This document shows positions 29,641-40,867 of a stretch of 59,248 bases of DNA, in pieces (position 1 is the stretch's first letter; each line of letters opens with the position of its first letter). Source of the stretch: Chrysophaeum taylorii (lineage: Eukaryota > Sar > Pelagophyceae > Pelagomonadales > Pelagomonadaceae); NCBI GenBank assembly GCA_029834535.1, contig JAQMWT010000542.1, positions 1 to 59,248 of the forward strand, given 5' to 3'. The notes beneath the pieces are model-generated. The model had not been told where the DNA came from, searched no databases, and was given only the letters and a program-made list of their open reading frames with translations. Both the position numbers and the translations under genes were made by a program.

Positions 29641-30546
29641 ATGCGTGAGCTGTATGTATTAGAACGGTCGGACGGTCCGGGCGCCACGCTGCACAGCCTG
29701 TTGTATGCGGTTGGCATCGCCGCGCGGTACGGAATGCGGCTCGGAGTCCTCCAGCGGCCGTCCCCCCACACATCCCACGGCATCAACATCACGCACTTTG
29801 CGCAACGGGTGTTTCCAGGAGGAGGAGTGCTGCGGTTCGTGCGGCGGTTGCCCGATCGCGTCCTGAACGTCTCGAGCGTGGCGGCGCTGGAGGCGCTCGA
29901 CGACACAACAAAAGAAGAAGAAGAGGTGTTCTTCGTGACAGCACATTCGATGCTCAAGGAGGGCGGGCTGGAGGGCCTGAGAGCCCAGAGGAAAAATTTG
30001 ACTTCTCTCGACGAATTTTTGTCGAAACGACTTCTCGACGAACTCGGGCGGCCGCCGTGGGGTGCGGGAAGGGCGAGAAGAAAATCGATGGCCGTCCACG
30101 TGCGACGAGGGACGAGACACAAGGCGCTTACCGAGGACTCGCATTTCGTGAGAGTGATCGAGGCTTTCTTATTATTGTCGGTCGGCGGGTCGCGCGACGA
30201 CGTCCACGTGTATAGTCTCCGGGACTCGCGCGAGCACGTTGGGTTCAACAGATCGCGGTACGAAAATTTTGTGCGAAAAAACGCGGTGACCTTCCACCTC
30301 GACTCGGACGGCCACGACGAGGACAACATCCTTCGGATCTGGAGCGACTTCGCCCGCGCCGCGGTTATGGTCGTCGACACGTCCAGTTTCTCGTGGTTCC
30401 CGGCCCTCTTCAACCCGAACTGCGTGATCTACCATCCCTACAGCCTCCACGGTAGTGAGGACAGGCTCGCGCCGAGCCGGTGGGTCAGGAGCACCGACCG
30501 CGATGGCGTCGCGGCCTGTATCCGTCGCGGCCTTCTTACTTTTTAA
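29641..30546 (+). CDS. Fucosyltransferase-like glycosyltransferase
   Basis: A 301-residue protein starting at the first ATG of the frame (the frame is open 45 bases upstream without an ATG). Near residue 152 it has VHVRRG, the H.R.G/D-type motif of GT11/GT23/O-fucosyltransferase-like enzymes. The C-terminal part has an alternating strand-helix pattern (DDVHVYSLRDSREH; VMVVDTSSFSWFPALFNP; CVIYHPY), as in the nucleotide-sugar-binding half of GT-B folds. The early segment (SDGPGATLHSLLYAVGIA) resembles the first loop of such enzymes. No signal peptide or membrane anchor is seen, so location is open. The family call is moderate. Its stop shares TTAA with the convergent downstream gene. Confidence 0.5.
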   Translation: MRELYVLERSDGPGATLHSLLYAVGIAARYGMRLGVLQRPSPHTSHGINITHFAQRVFPGGGVLRFVRRLPDRVLNVSSVAALEALDDTTKEEEEVFFVTAHSMLKEGGLEGLRAQRKNLTSLDEFLSKRLLDELGRPPWGAGRARRKSMAVHVRRGTRHKALTEDSHFVRVIEAFLLLSVGGSRDDVHVYSLRDSREHVGFNRSRYENFVRKNAVTFHLDSDGHDEDNILRIWSDFARAAVMVVDTSSFSWFPALFNPNCVIYHPYSLHGSEDRLAPSRWVRSTDRDGVAACIRRGLLTF

Positions 30547-32615
30547 GTTGAGAAGACGTGGGGCTTGTCCAGGCGCTCGGCCGCGGGGACGGCGAGGGGG
30601 AAGCTCTCGTAGTGGCTGGGAGCGCCGCCATTGTTCTGGTTGTTTTGGTTGTTTTGGTTCTGGTGGTGGTTGTTGTTTCGGAGCAAGGAGGCCCTCGTCG
30701 GTCGGTTCTGGCGCGAGGTCCGAACCGAGGAGATGATCCCCGTGGAGCTCCGGCGGAGGAGTCTCGCGCGGTGGGGGAGCGAGTGGCGCTGCTGCTTGTT
30801 GGGAAGGTGGTCGTCGCCGAGCCGCAGCACGAGAGGAGGTTTCGCGAAGCGGAGGGCGAGGGCGATGCAGACGGCGGCGACGACGCAGAGCGCCAGCCAA
30901 GCCAAGCGCGTCGTGTCCCTCGCGGCGAGGCGGAAGTCGGGCGGCGCGGAGAACTCGCGGCACGCGTGCCTATTTTCGGGCAAAATGACGTCCTCGGCGC
31001 GCCTCGAGCGCTTGGTGTGCCTGACGGCGAAACCGGCGACGACGAGCGGAAGCGCGCGGACCAAGGCCGCGCGCGGCGTCGCGAGAAGCTGGGGCTCTTC
31101 CAGGACCGCGAGGGCCGGGAGCGCGGCGCAGGCCGTCGCGACCGAGGCGAGGGCAACCCTCGCGCCCACAACCCGACTGTTCGACGCGTCGCGACGACGC
31201 CGCCACAGGTTGGCCGTGACGCACGCGAGACTCGAGGTCACGATCAAGCACGCCAAAGCCACCGCCGCCGCCGCGCGCCGCCGCGCGTGGGCGCGCAGGA
31301 CCTCGGGCGGCGGCTTGATCACGGGGGCTGGGCGGCGCACGTCCTCCGCCGACTGCGACCTCTCGAGGCCGCGCTTCGAACCGCCGACGCGAAGGTCTAT
31401 CGGCTGCAGGGATCTAATCGTGACAACCTTCCGCGGCTTGCGGCGGCGCTTGTGGCAGGCGAGTCGCAAGATCAAGGCCCCCACGATCCCCGCGCACGGC
31501 AGGAGCGCGCCGTACGCCACCAGGACCGACACGGCGGCCGTCCGCGGCGGCAGCCGGAGCGCGACCTGGAACGTCATGGCGCCCAAAAACTGGGCGAGCG
31601 CGAGGGCAGAATCCACGCACAACGCAGCCGTCGAGAGGAGCCGGAGGTCGACGCGGCGCTGGGTGCGGGGGGGGCGGACGCGGGGGGGCGGGCTCGCTCC
31701 TTTCAAGGGCGGGGTCTCTTCGTCGTCGACCGACGAGCTCCGCTGGCGTTCCGAGGGCCGCGCGTCGGCCAGAGACCGTCGCAGCAGCAAGGCCGCGCAC
31801 ACGAGAAATCCCGCCAAGATCGCGTGGGCCCACCGCCACGCGTCGCGGGCCGCGAGGGCGCGCTGGTGGCAGGTCGGGGGGTTCCGCTTCACGGGCACGC
31901 GCTCGGTCGCGCGACGAAGACTCGCGTACCACGCCAACAGCTTGCCGAGCTTGTTCGGCAAGAACGACCGGCCGCCGTGTTCCAGCGAGGCCCGGGCCAC
32001 GAGGGGGAGCGAGAGGCAGAAGGCGCACAAAAACCCCAGCGCGCACCCCACGAGCGGAGCCCTCTTGAGCGCGAACGCAGCTTCCGAAGCCTCGACGTCG
32101 ACTTCGTGTCGAAACACTTCGTCTAACCTCGAAGATCTGCGCGACTCCTCCACGACCACCGGCACCAGGTCCGAGGCCGCGCGCGCGGCAAACCCCGACG
32201 CGAACCGCGCCATGCAAAATACGGCAAGCCGGTGGTCGCGCCGGGTGAAGCTCGCCGCGCCCAACGCCGCCACCGCGACCGCCTCGCACAGCAACCACCT
32301 ATCGCACGTCAAGAACCGCGCGTGCGTCGCCGCCGCGACGCCCACGTGGTGGCACGCCCCGAGCGCGCAGATCTCGTCCAGACCCACGTGCCCGCGAGTC
32401 CCCAGCAGCAAGGTGCACAGCAACGCCGGTATCGCACCCTGGGGCGCCCACACGGAGCCGTGGGCAATGGCCAGCGACGACAGCAGCCGCCGCCGCGCCC
32501 GCGTCGCCCGCTTCCTCAGAGCGGCGGCCTCGCGAAAGTTCAGCCACGACGGCTCGCGGACGCCCACTGGCGACGGCGACCTCTGTCTCAACCGCGCAGG
32601 CGAACACACTCCCAT
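30543..32615 (-). CDS. Polytopic membrane protein of unknown family
   Basis: A 690-residue frame from the ATG at 32,615 (an in-frame GTG 12 bases upstream was not chosen). It has about ten hydrophobic segments, for example APQGAIPALLCTLLL, LCEAVAVAALGAASF, LVGCALGFLCAFCLSLPLV, AHAILAGFLVCAALLL, VLVAYGALLPCAGIVGALIL, AAAVALACLIVTSSLACV and LAWLALCVVAAVCIAL. They are separated by Arg-rich loops and a long central basic loop. The C terminus is Asn/Gln-rich (NNNHHQNQNNQNNQNN). I do not recognise the family. Spacing of the helices suggests a transporter or channel. Both strands are open here because of high GC; this frame is preferred for its membrane pattern and its ending against the neighbour. 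It is convergent with the glycosyltransferase-like gene. Confidence 0.65.
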   Translation of the reverse strand: MGVCSPARLRQRSPSPVGVREPSWLNFREAAALRKRATRARRRLLSSLAIAHGSVWAPQGAIPALLCTLLLGTRGHVGLDEICALGACHHVGVAAATHARFLTCDRWLLCEAVAVAALGAASFTRRDHRLAVFCMARFASGFAARAASDLVPVVVEESRRSSRLDEVFRHEVDVEASEAAFALKRAPLVGCALGFLCAFCLSLPLVARASLEHGGRSFLPNKLGKLLAWYASLRRATERVPVKRNPPTCHQRALAARDAWRWAHAILAGFLVCAALLLRRSLADARPSERQRSSSVDDEETPPLKGASPPPRVRPPRTQRRVDLRLLSTAALCVDSALALAQFLGAMTFQVALRLPPRTAAVSVLVAYGALLPCAGIVGALILRLACHKRRRKPRKVVTIRSLQPIDLRVGGSKRGLERSQSAEDVRRPAPVIKPPPEVLRAHARRRAAAAVALACLIVTSSLACVTANLWRRRRDASNSRVVGARVALASVATACAALPALAVLEEPQLLATPRAALVRALPLVVAGFAVRHTKRSRRAEDVILPENRHACREFSAPPDFRLAARDTTRLAWLALCVVAAVCIALALRFAKPPLVLRLGDDHLPNKQQRHSLPHRARLLRRSSTGIISSVRTSRQNRPTRASLLRNNNHHQNQNNQNNQNNGGAPSHYESFPLAVPAAERLDKPHVFST

Positions 32616-34595
32616 TTTTTTTTCCACCGGATATCCTTGTCATCTTGGGACCCTTCAATATGTACGGTCCCCACTAGGAGGAGGGTAATCTTTTTTTTTT
32701 GGGAACCTTGTTTTGTGTGTCCTCAATACAACAAAAATTCGAGAAAATAAATGTCACAATAAATAAATAAATAAACAAACAGTGCCTCCTTGTCTTGTGA
32801 CGTCATCGTTCTTCTTCTTCTTTACAAATAATCACAACAAAAAAAAACTCCCAACACACAAAAAAAAACTCCCAACACTCCCTACTGGCTGGTGGTGGTG
32901 GTGGTGGTGGTGGCAAAAGAGAAAGTAGTAGGCGAATTTACGAAGCTAAAACTTTCCCCAAGCACGCTATATAGCACATACCAACAGAGCATGGATACTA
33001 AAAAGGAGCGCAGTCTGAGCGTCGTGTATCAGGGCGGCGGTTGTTGTTGTTTCAAGGTGGTGAAAAAAATGCGACTTGAGATACTATGCTGCTGTGATAA
33101 CGGTTTGGATGATTATTATCGGACCAATTGTGCGATACTGACAGCGAGCGATCTGCAGCGAATCCGAAGCATGTCACCTTAAAAGAAGGACTACGTTCCG
33201 ACCTCTGCTGGCTTGATGAGTACCACCCCGTACCAAGATCGCTCGCCGAACTCGAAAAGCCTTCACTCGGCCACAGCATCTTCAAAAAGAAATCCTGCTG
33301 CGTACGTGCTGCATCTTATTATTGTTGTCTAAACAACTATAACAGAGCCAGATCGATCTAAGTGTGCTAATAGACACATGGAAACGCGCACCGTTGTCGC
33401 AAAAGAAAATCGAAAGTTTCGAAGTTATGGGTGTCGTAAGCTTTTGGGTATACCCCAAAACGACAAGACGCGCCTAGTAGTGGCGAGTTTGATTCGCCAG
33501 GCTCATCATCACTAGATATCTTTTTTTAATATCCACGTATTTTGTTTGTACCGCAAGTATTGCCAGTCAAGGGGAGCCCAAAGCGGAAGGCACCTCGCGG
33601 CGGTCATTTTGCCTGTGCCTTTGAAGGCCAACCGCAACAGCAGCAGGGTTTCCGCAACCGCACACTGTCCGCATCTGCCGCACCTCCGCCACCACTGTGG
33701 GAGATCCGCCCACATGGTCATCTGTGACCGCCGAGACTCAACGGCAGCTGACCCACCAGACCACATTGTTGTTCCAGGAATGCAAGCCGCGACTCTCTCT
33801 GCAGCGACCGCGCGTCGACCGCATCCTCCTCGAGTACGCTGCATTGGATGGCTATCTGCACCTGCTGATCACCCGTTGGTTCTCCTCAACAGCAAGCTAC
33901 CTTCATCTCCTCGTGGCCGAAATCCGCAGGTCGGATGCATGCAGACACCATGCCTTTGCCAAAAGACATCCCCAATAGCATTTCAGTGCATTGCCGTGAT
34001 CCATCATGGGCCTCTCGCAGACTAGAAAACACGCACGAAATAGTATAACAAAAATATGATGCCATACTAATGATTTTATAGTGCAATGAAGATATTAAAG
34101 GACGTGCTGACGTCTTTAATTCTGGTTAAATATATATGTGCTGAGCTCGTCGTGCGTCAGTCGAGGCCACCTGACGATAGAGTACTATACTACTTTGAGT
34201 AAAGCGTCAACGAAACAAAAAAAACAATGATTATCTGTTAATAATTTTTTTTTCTCCCTAAAGTCAAAGTGAGTCAGTATTTCGGCGTTCCCTCAGGAAC
34301 TATCTATTGACACCACGTCAGTGGATTGATTCGAAATGGTACATCACCGTGGTAATTTCGGGGTCGCGAGAAGAAGAAGTACGTCAGAAGATTCCGACAC
34401 CGTCTCTGCAAGAGTCACTCACTGTCTGGGGCTGAATGAAGCAGGGATGATATAATTTAGATGATGTCATAGTTCGATATGGGATATAGAATATATGATA
34501 CTTGAAGCGTCCGTTTTGGGCACAAAAAACCGTTTCTTGGGGGAAATCCACAACGAATAAATAGCCTCGATTTGAAGGCCTCAACGGCATCATCG
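32616..34595. other. Intergenic, low-complexity and unassigned sequence
   Basis: Contains poly-T (about 32,691-32,700), an (AAAT)n run at 32,745-32,775, poly-A runs near 32,840-32,870, and (GGT)n/(TGG)n at 32,890-32,912. An A/T-rich stretch covers 34,020-34,340. A 159-codon plus-strand frame (33,546-34,025) and a 110-codon minus frame overlapping it resemble nothing I know. A strong hairpin lies at 33,433-33,464. No gene is supported. Confidence 0.5.
33433..33464. other. Interrupted inverted repeat (hairpin)
   Basis: GTCG and TTTTGGG pair with CCCAAAA and CGAC around a short TATAC loop, with TAAGC bulged on the left arm. A 7-nt-loop hairpin (GGCGA/TCGCC) follows about 30 bases downstream. 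This might be part of a small structured RNA, but it lacks a tRNA body. Confidence 0.45.
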
Positions 34596-34596
34596 T

Positions 34597-36372
34597 TTGA
34601 TTCGAGTTCGGTTTTATGCGAGCTCGGCGTCGACCCCCGCTCGCGCTCCTCGCCTCTCCTTCCGGTTCCATGCCGACCTCGAGGAAGCGCCGACTCAACG
34701 CGATCCCCTTGCCCCCCGACTTGAGTGTCGTCGACGCATCTCCTTTCAATACCGAATTCGACGAGTCGCATTCGCTGGCGGACCTCGAAGTTCAAAAAAT
34801 TGGTGCCGCGAGACGCGTACCTGCTTAGATGGCTGTTGTTTCACCTCGGCTTCAGCGTGGAAGAACACTGCTCGACGAGCTCGCCTACTTGGAAGAGCGC
34901 CGCGTCGACACGCGTCGCGTCGACACGCGTCGCGCGCAGTGTTGGAGTCTGTTGGGCAGAATTATGTCGGCATCAAGGGGAGGGTCGCCCGATTTTTTCG
35001 GTCGCGGATCCCTCGGCTTCGCCAGAATCGTCGGCGTCACGATTTTGCCACCTGCCTGCGGAGTTTCCTCAACTTCTTTGGCCGCGCGGGCGGCGTTACC
35101 AAAGCTTCCACGGTAAATGAATTTTCGCATATGATCGGCGTGCACCCAGACGATCCCGACCGGTGGCGCTTTGCCTTGCGCGGGACGTACCAGGTGTACG
35201 CGTACGAATTGACATTTCACTAGACATTGGAGGCCAGCACGCGTGAGAGACTCCGAGTCAACGAAAGCTACCACTTCTCTATGCCGTGGGTTACGCGCTG
35301 GACTGCTACGGCATTTGTTCCTGGAGAAAAGAAGCGCATCCCAGGCTGCCCAGCCTTGCGGGCAAGAAATTTTTCGAAGTTCCAGTGAACTCGATCGCGA
35401 GCGCCTACGCTATAGAGGCGGCGTTCCCGGATTTCTTGGAGCCCTCATTCTCCAATTGCGCGTTGGAAACTGAGACCCCGAAAGAAGTCGTTCGAAACCA
35501 TGGTGGCTCGTGGTCTCGCGCTGAACGATAGCGGCATGGAGTCGTCAGTTCATCGCGGCGTTGATCGCTCCAAGTGCGATGCTCGGAGATGCTCGAAGGA
35601 ACTCGCTCGCTCATCGGCGAGTTGGCCAAGAGCATCGCCAGCGACAATCCACGGTTGCCGCTCGAAAAACCGGGGTCGGTCGTCGGTACGTTCCAAAGAT
35701 CGGAGGCCTCGCGGAATTCCGTTCGAGCTGATCATTTGGATTTGGCGAGCGCCACGAAAGTGCTCGGGCAGCTCCGCGGAGACGTTGAGGGTATGCTCGC
35801 GACGGATGAAATGTACCATGACTTTTTTTTTGCCAAAGTCATCGGTCGTCGGAGTGTCTCCAGGGATAAGGTTAACCGTTCGGTCCCATTGCCATGGACG
35901 ATGTTTGTTTCTGGCAAGGGCAACGGATCGTCGGCGCTCGGATATATATCTTGCGTCATTTCGCCAACTTCTTCTTAAATCCCAATTATTTATTCCCACC
36001 AAGATAGTAGTTGCGTGCACTCACAAGAGATTCTTCCATCATGTGTTGGGACCCTAATGCACGTGTCGTTCGGCGACCTTTTCAGTGGGCACACTGGGAG
36101 CGACCACTATTCTCGCAAGCGGGAAAGCATAAGGATCGAGTTCGAACGCGTCGCGGAATTGACCGACTACGAAGTCTTCATGAGTACACACCCCTGGCTT
36201 CAGCTCTCGATGAAAACGGCGTCGTTACGCTCAAACCTCCTCACGTTGCCTGGGTGATGATTGCATATCTGAATTTCTGTGTTCTCGCAAAAGACCAACC
36301 CATTATTATCAATACGGTGGTCGAAGCACTTAAAGCGAAGGCACTCGTGCCGTCCACGATGCAGCAGCCCAG
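34597..36372 (+). pseudogene. Broken unrecognised coding region upstream of the recombinase-like gene
   Basis: Coding-like plus-strand segments alternate frames. Examples are SRKRRLNAIPLPPDLSVVDA (34,690), TLLDELAYLEERRVDTRRVD (34,870), HMIGVHPDDPDRWRFALRG (35,130), EMLEGTRSLIGELAKSIAS (35,590), ATKVLGQLRGDVEGMLATDE (35,755) and FERVAELTDYEVFMSTHPW (36,140). No domain is recognised. Short introns, frameshifts or both are needed to join them. It lies directly before the recombinase-like exon and could be the N-terminal part of that protein. Confidence 0.4.
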
Positions 36373-37472
36373 TTGAGTGGGCTACGAGCAATGGCAGCAC
36401 GCGTTTGCGGTACTGTTCGTTCTCCTTGGACCCACCCGGCTGTTAAACGCACCACCGTCAAGGAAAGATTGGACGAAGACTACCCCAGTCTCGTCTCAGA
36501 AAAAAAAAGCCACGCCCCACCACCCTGTTTGTTTGACGTCAATTGTTGGCTTCGACGTCTCGTTGGCACTCATCGGTGGTGTCTTCGTGCCGTCGAAAGG
36601 ATCTCAACAAAGGAATCCGCTAAGCCGTCGATCAAGTGCTTCCTTCATCTTAGTATTTTTCGGATCATTTTCGGGTTGTGCCACGCGGGCCGACCAACCG
36701 AGGACGATGGCATCGACATCCGCGACAACCTGCTCGTCCCCAGAGACCACCGCGGCAACGACATTCTCAACGAGCTCGCGGGGCTCCCCGACTTTATCGT
36801 CTTCGCGTCGCCGCCCAAGGTGCACCACACGAAGAACCGCAGGGAGTATAAGCGCGTCTACCACAACGACCGAAACCTCGCGTTGTGCTCGGTCTTGCGA
36901 ATTGTGCACGTCATGCTCACCTACTTCCTCCCCAACAACGTAACGGAAGGGCCGCTCTTCCGCCACTACGATTTTGAGGAAGGTGGCGTCGAGTGCGGCG
37001 AGCGTTGGCAGGACGAAATGTTCCGCCGATACTACTTGCAGCGGATGTTCATGGCCGCAGGTGCGGGTAATTAATTCCTCTTGTAACTAACGGTGATGTT
37101 TCCCGGCGCAGGCGGTTGGATGGACAACACCCCCTACCGAACCATCGAAGCCTGCGGCCCTCTAGCTGCGGCTGGATTTGCCGCGTGCTCAAGTGCTCCG
37201 AGTTGGAGCTCGTGAAAAAACAGCACATGGGCCACGCGAGCGCGGGCGAGAACCTCGAGCTCTACCTCCGCGACCAGATGGCCTGGGCGAGGGATAAATA
37301 CGGATCGGTCGAGGGAGATCCACTCGCCGATCCCAAGAGCGATATGCGACTCTGGTCGTGCGAAGCCTGCGTCAACGAGGACTTCACGAACCGCAGCGAG
37401 CCATTGATAACGTGGCCCAAGCGTCGCCGCGATGAAGAAAGTATCCCCGAGCTCTGGTACATGGAGGTTTGA
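36373..37472 (+). CDS. Candidate tyrosine recombinase (Crypton/DIRS-like), two exons
   Basis: Exon 1 (about 36,373-37,060) and exon 2 (37,112-37,472) flank a 51-base intron (GTGCGG...CAG, with a CTAAC branch-like word). Splicing gives RMFMAAGGWMDNTPYRTIEA and CGPLAAAG. Features matching a tyrosine recombinase are NLALCSVLRIV before GPLF (as in the CPV..L......PLF block), an Arg in TPYRTIEACGPLAAAGF (box II-like), then in another frame ELVKKQHMGHAS (MGH box) and NLELYLRD, whose Tyr sits where the nucleophile is expected. A frame change near 37,180-37,200 breaks exon 2. The call rests on pattern alone. If right, the enzyme would cut and join element DNA. Confidence 0.4.
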
Positions 37473-38060
37473 ACCCTCCAGATACCCACTCCTCTGCTCT
37501 ACGATTCACCGCCGCATTTTGTCTTCGGGCAGACGACACAACCCATTCGCGTAAAGCTTGCCTCTGGCGTAGCGCGGCCGGCGAACGTGGTGCTGCTTCC
37601 CATCCTCTCGCCCACTGTTGCGACTTTGGGAGCCCTCTCTTTTCCCAGCAGCCATCGCCCTTGCCTCGAGGTGGCCACGCGGCCACGCGCCATTGTTCCA
37701 AATTGCGGTCCTCCCAGATCCCCTAGGAGCTTTCACCTGTGCATACATGAGACTCGAAGTCACAATTGCAACCGCAGGGCGGGCGCGCGGAGCGGAACCC
37801 TCAGCAGTCGTAGGCGGACCGCGGAAACCGCGGCGCGATTGACCGTCGAGCGATGGACCCTCGACGACAAAAAAACCGTCGACCTCCGGGCCGCCATGTC
37901 GACGCGGAGTTGGAAATTGAGTCCTAGCTCTAAACATCCATTAAAGCGCGTAGAATTATTTTATCTTCTTTTTTTTTTTTGTCTCCAAGATATCCAATGT
38001 GTCTCTTTGTCACGGGACTCGCACTAAATAGAATACTGATTGTTAGTGCGACCAAGCGTG
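37473..38060. other. Spacer between recombinase-like and unknown gene
   Basis: GC-rich sequence with overlapping short frames on both strands, none with a recognised motif. It ends in a T-rich run at about 37,964-37,980. No feature is supported. Confidence 0.4.
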
Positions 38061-40867
38061 ATGAGCAAGATGCACATGGTTACGAGAGGTAGCGCAAAAG
38101 CGCGCCGGGGCAACGAGCCATCATCGACACCCGAAGGCGAGGGGGGTCGTGTCGACCCTCCTTCGGCCGTTTTGACGCCAGCGGAGGAGTCAGCGGAGGA
38201 GCCAGCGGAGGAACCAGTGGCACGGAAGAAGCTCAAGAGGTCTCGGAAAGGACGTACAAAGCATCGTGTGACCGCGGACCTCAAAGATGAACCTTATGCG
38301 GTGCCGAGCTTGAACGAAGGCGCGGATTGTTGGCCGCCAGAGACTACTCCCCAATTCCCCTCGGACTCGTGCGAGGATGGCGTTGCGGACAACAGATCGC
38401 GTGTCCTCGATTCCGTGGCCGTTTTCCTCGAATCGTCGGAGGACAAACCTGGACATTGGAAGCGGAGCAAGTTGCCCGAAGACATCGCCGATCGTCTCGT
38501 CACGGACCACGTCTATAACGGCAATCTTCTCCAAGGTCAAATTTGCGCGCTTTCCATGAGCTCTATTGTCGAGGTAGCTCGCCAAAAGCCCCGTGACCAT
38601 GAAAAGGGCTTTCCACGTGCTCTCGCATCTCGTGAGCACCAACTTATGGCGACGGAAAAGGCTCAAGTCCTCCTGAAAGAGGGGAGAATTTGCACCTTGA
38701 ACAAGAACATGCTCGTCGTCGATCTCTCCACTTGCCACACTTGTGCCGCCATCTTCGGGTCTCGGGATGGAAAATCGGAGCTCACCTCCGTGAACTTCAA
38801 GTCGGATTATGATTCGACGATACGGTCGTCCATCAATTTTTCGAGAACGACCCCCGGGGTTGACTTTGGTTGCGAGAAAAACCCGGCAGTTTCTCACGTC
38901 CCGAGCGTCAAACAGATGCACGGGCGACGGCTCTGCGAAGCAGACCTCGTTCTTCAGAACATAAAGACGTGCCTTCCTGCGGAGGACGTCACCCTGATAC
39001 CGAACCACGAGGCTTACATGTTCGACGATCGATTCGACCGCGACAACGTACGCTCTTGGACCTCAATGGGATACTAGACCATTATGGGAACCCAGATTCC
39101 AAGCACCAGAGGGAAAGCATTATACGCGACTACGAAGACCCCCTCAGCAAGCTCGCCCTCATGGACTTTTACGATGAGTGCAAGACGGTGTTCGTCTTCA
39201 AACTCGTCTACAACAGCGGCTCTTCGTTCTGCCACCCCGAGTTCATCAGCGCGATCGAACTCACGAACGTGAACGAGTACATCTCCAAGATGACAGAGGA
39301 TCCGGAACATGCGCTTGTCATTTCTGGGTACCCAGAGTCCTATGCCCTTCTACTCCCCGAGTGGGTGCGCATAGTCCCCTTGCCGCCGCCGCGTCCTCTC
39401 TCGACGACGTCCACTCTCTATGGGGTCGGCCAGCACTCAACCTTCGACAGGTACGCGAATGTTGAGGGCCTGTTCGTGTTGACCTCGAGGTGGGGCATTT
39501 CCGGACCCGAAAAAGTGATCGGCCTCGAGAAGGTCCTCCTTGGGCACTTCGCTCGCGGTCGGTGCGCGTGCAGGTGCCAACTCAAGCTCTACCCCAAGGT
39601 TGACCACGCCGGAAGTATTGTGTGGCTAAAGGGCTGTGGCAAGATTGCTGGCTCCCAATGCAGGTACTCATTTAAGCCCGCAGAGGCGACGGACTTGGGG
39701 TGGACGCTCCCAGAGCAGCACCGCCGTTGGGTGAAAGAAGGGCGCCTTTGCTCGTGCAACAAGTCCTCGGCCACGTTTCGAGTGAATAACGATTTCATCT
39801 ACAACGGCATCATTTGTGCCAAGTGAGTCGCGTGCCCCGAGTGCAAAGCACAACATGCCTTGGCACAGGTGTGCAGCTCGTCCCAGGCGGTGCTCCTTGT
39901 TCATGCCCAACTTCGACGCCGACTTGAAGACGCTCATAGAACGTCGTGTGTCCGCACGACGGCACCTTGCGCAGCAAGGCTTTGAGCTCACGGGCGACGC
40001 GCGATTGCTTCGGGCCGAAGTGTCCGACATCGCGCACTTCAATCCTGATTCGCCTCCTAAGCGAAAGGCAAGTGGGAATAAAGAAAGTCTTCCGGTGGCG
40101 TGTGATACTCGGCGCAGTATCACGAGGTCGACGGCGGCGAAAACTTCGACGACTTCGAGGTCTTGGATGCCTCAGTAGGGCACGGCGATGACCGCGGTGC
40201 CGCTGACAAAGCAGACATCCTTGCAGCGAGAGACGGGGTTGTCGGCGCTAGCGCCGACCATCCTGTTGTGATTGAGGACGACAGCGACGAAGACGTCGAC
40301 GACGCCGTGATCTCGAAGACTGATTACGTGGGTGACCGCGGCGACGGCCCTGGAAACGACTACGCTGACGCCGCTGCGAAAGAAGAAGACCGCGCGCTCG
40401 TTGGCTCAAATGCCGACAATTCTCTTGTTATAGAGGACGATAAGTCGACTGGGATCCACCAGAGTGAGCGCTTTTGATGTTTATGGCAACTGACGTGCAT
40501 TTTGTTTGTGCGCAGACCCCGAAGAGAACGCCGTCAAATGGAATGGCGAGTTGAGCTGCTTCAGATGTGACTATGTAGTTGTTCACGCCCCGCATGGGGT
40601 AAAAACGTTTCTCGCGAAGGCCGAAGGGCGCCTCGGGGGCTTCAAGGTCAAGTTTGCTTTAGATTTTTCATCGCGAAATATGAACGACCCCGTGCACTCG
40701 ATATTCTCTTCCGTTGGGACAAAAATGTCCTTGTGGACCATTTCCACGACGACATCGCCACTCGCGTTGAATGCGAGTCTGCGTTCGTCTTTGATACCAA
40801 TGGTGCCACGACTGCTGTTCTCCGGGCTCTTCAGGATCATGAGAATGATCACGAAGATGCGTGATCT
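38061..40867 (+). CDS. Unrecognised multi-exon protein
   Basis: Starts at ATG 38,061 (MSKMHMVTRGS), with a low-complexity EEPAEEP-type N terminus. Exon structure by eye: 38,061 to 39,822 with one frame change near 39,046; intron 39,823-39,868 (GTGAGT...CAG); exon 39,869-40,067; intron 40,068-40,117 (GCAAGT...CAG); exon 40,118-40,463, acidic (VIEDDSDEDVDD); intron 40,464-40,515 (GTGAGC...CAG); last exon from 40,516, with a further frame change near 40,660 needed to reach the stop at 40,865-40,867. Cys clusters CACRCQLKLYP, GIICAKCAARPRRC and LSCFRCDYVVVH suggest metal binding. A break near 39,046 joins FDDRFDRDN to RTLLDLNGILDHYG. No family assigned. It is convergent with the methyltransferase gene. 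Confidence 0.55.

Noticed and set aside
30558..32688. Long open frames (685 and 522 codons) on the plus strand opposite the membrane protein
   Set aside because: High GC leaves all frames open. These proteins are Arg/Ala-rich without hydrophobic periodicity, whereas the minus frame shows about ten regular membrane segments.
33465..33510. tRNA gene suggested by a GGCGA GTTTGAT TCGCC arm
   Set aside because: The loop departs from TTCNANN, and no acceptor, D-arm or anticodon arm can be placed.
38870..39045. Separate start at 38,870 for the second half of the unknown gene
   Set aside because: The frame before 39,046 is a shadow of the real upstream frame. Homologous-looking protein begins only at RTLLDLNG.
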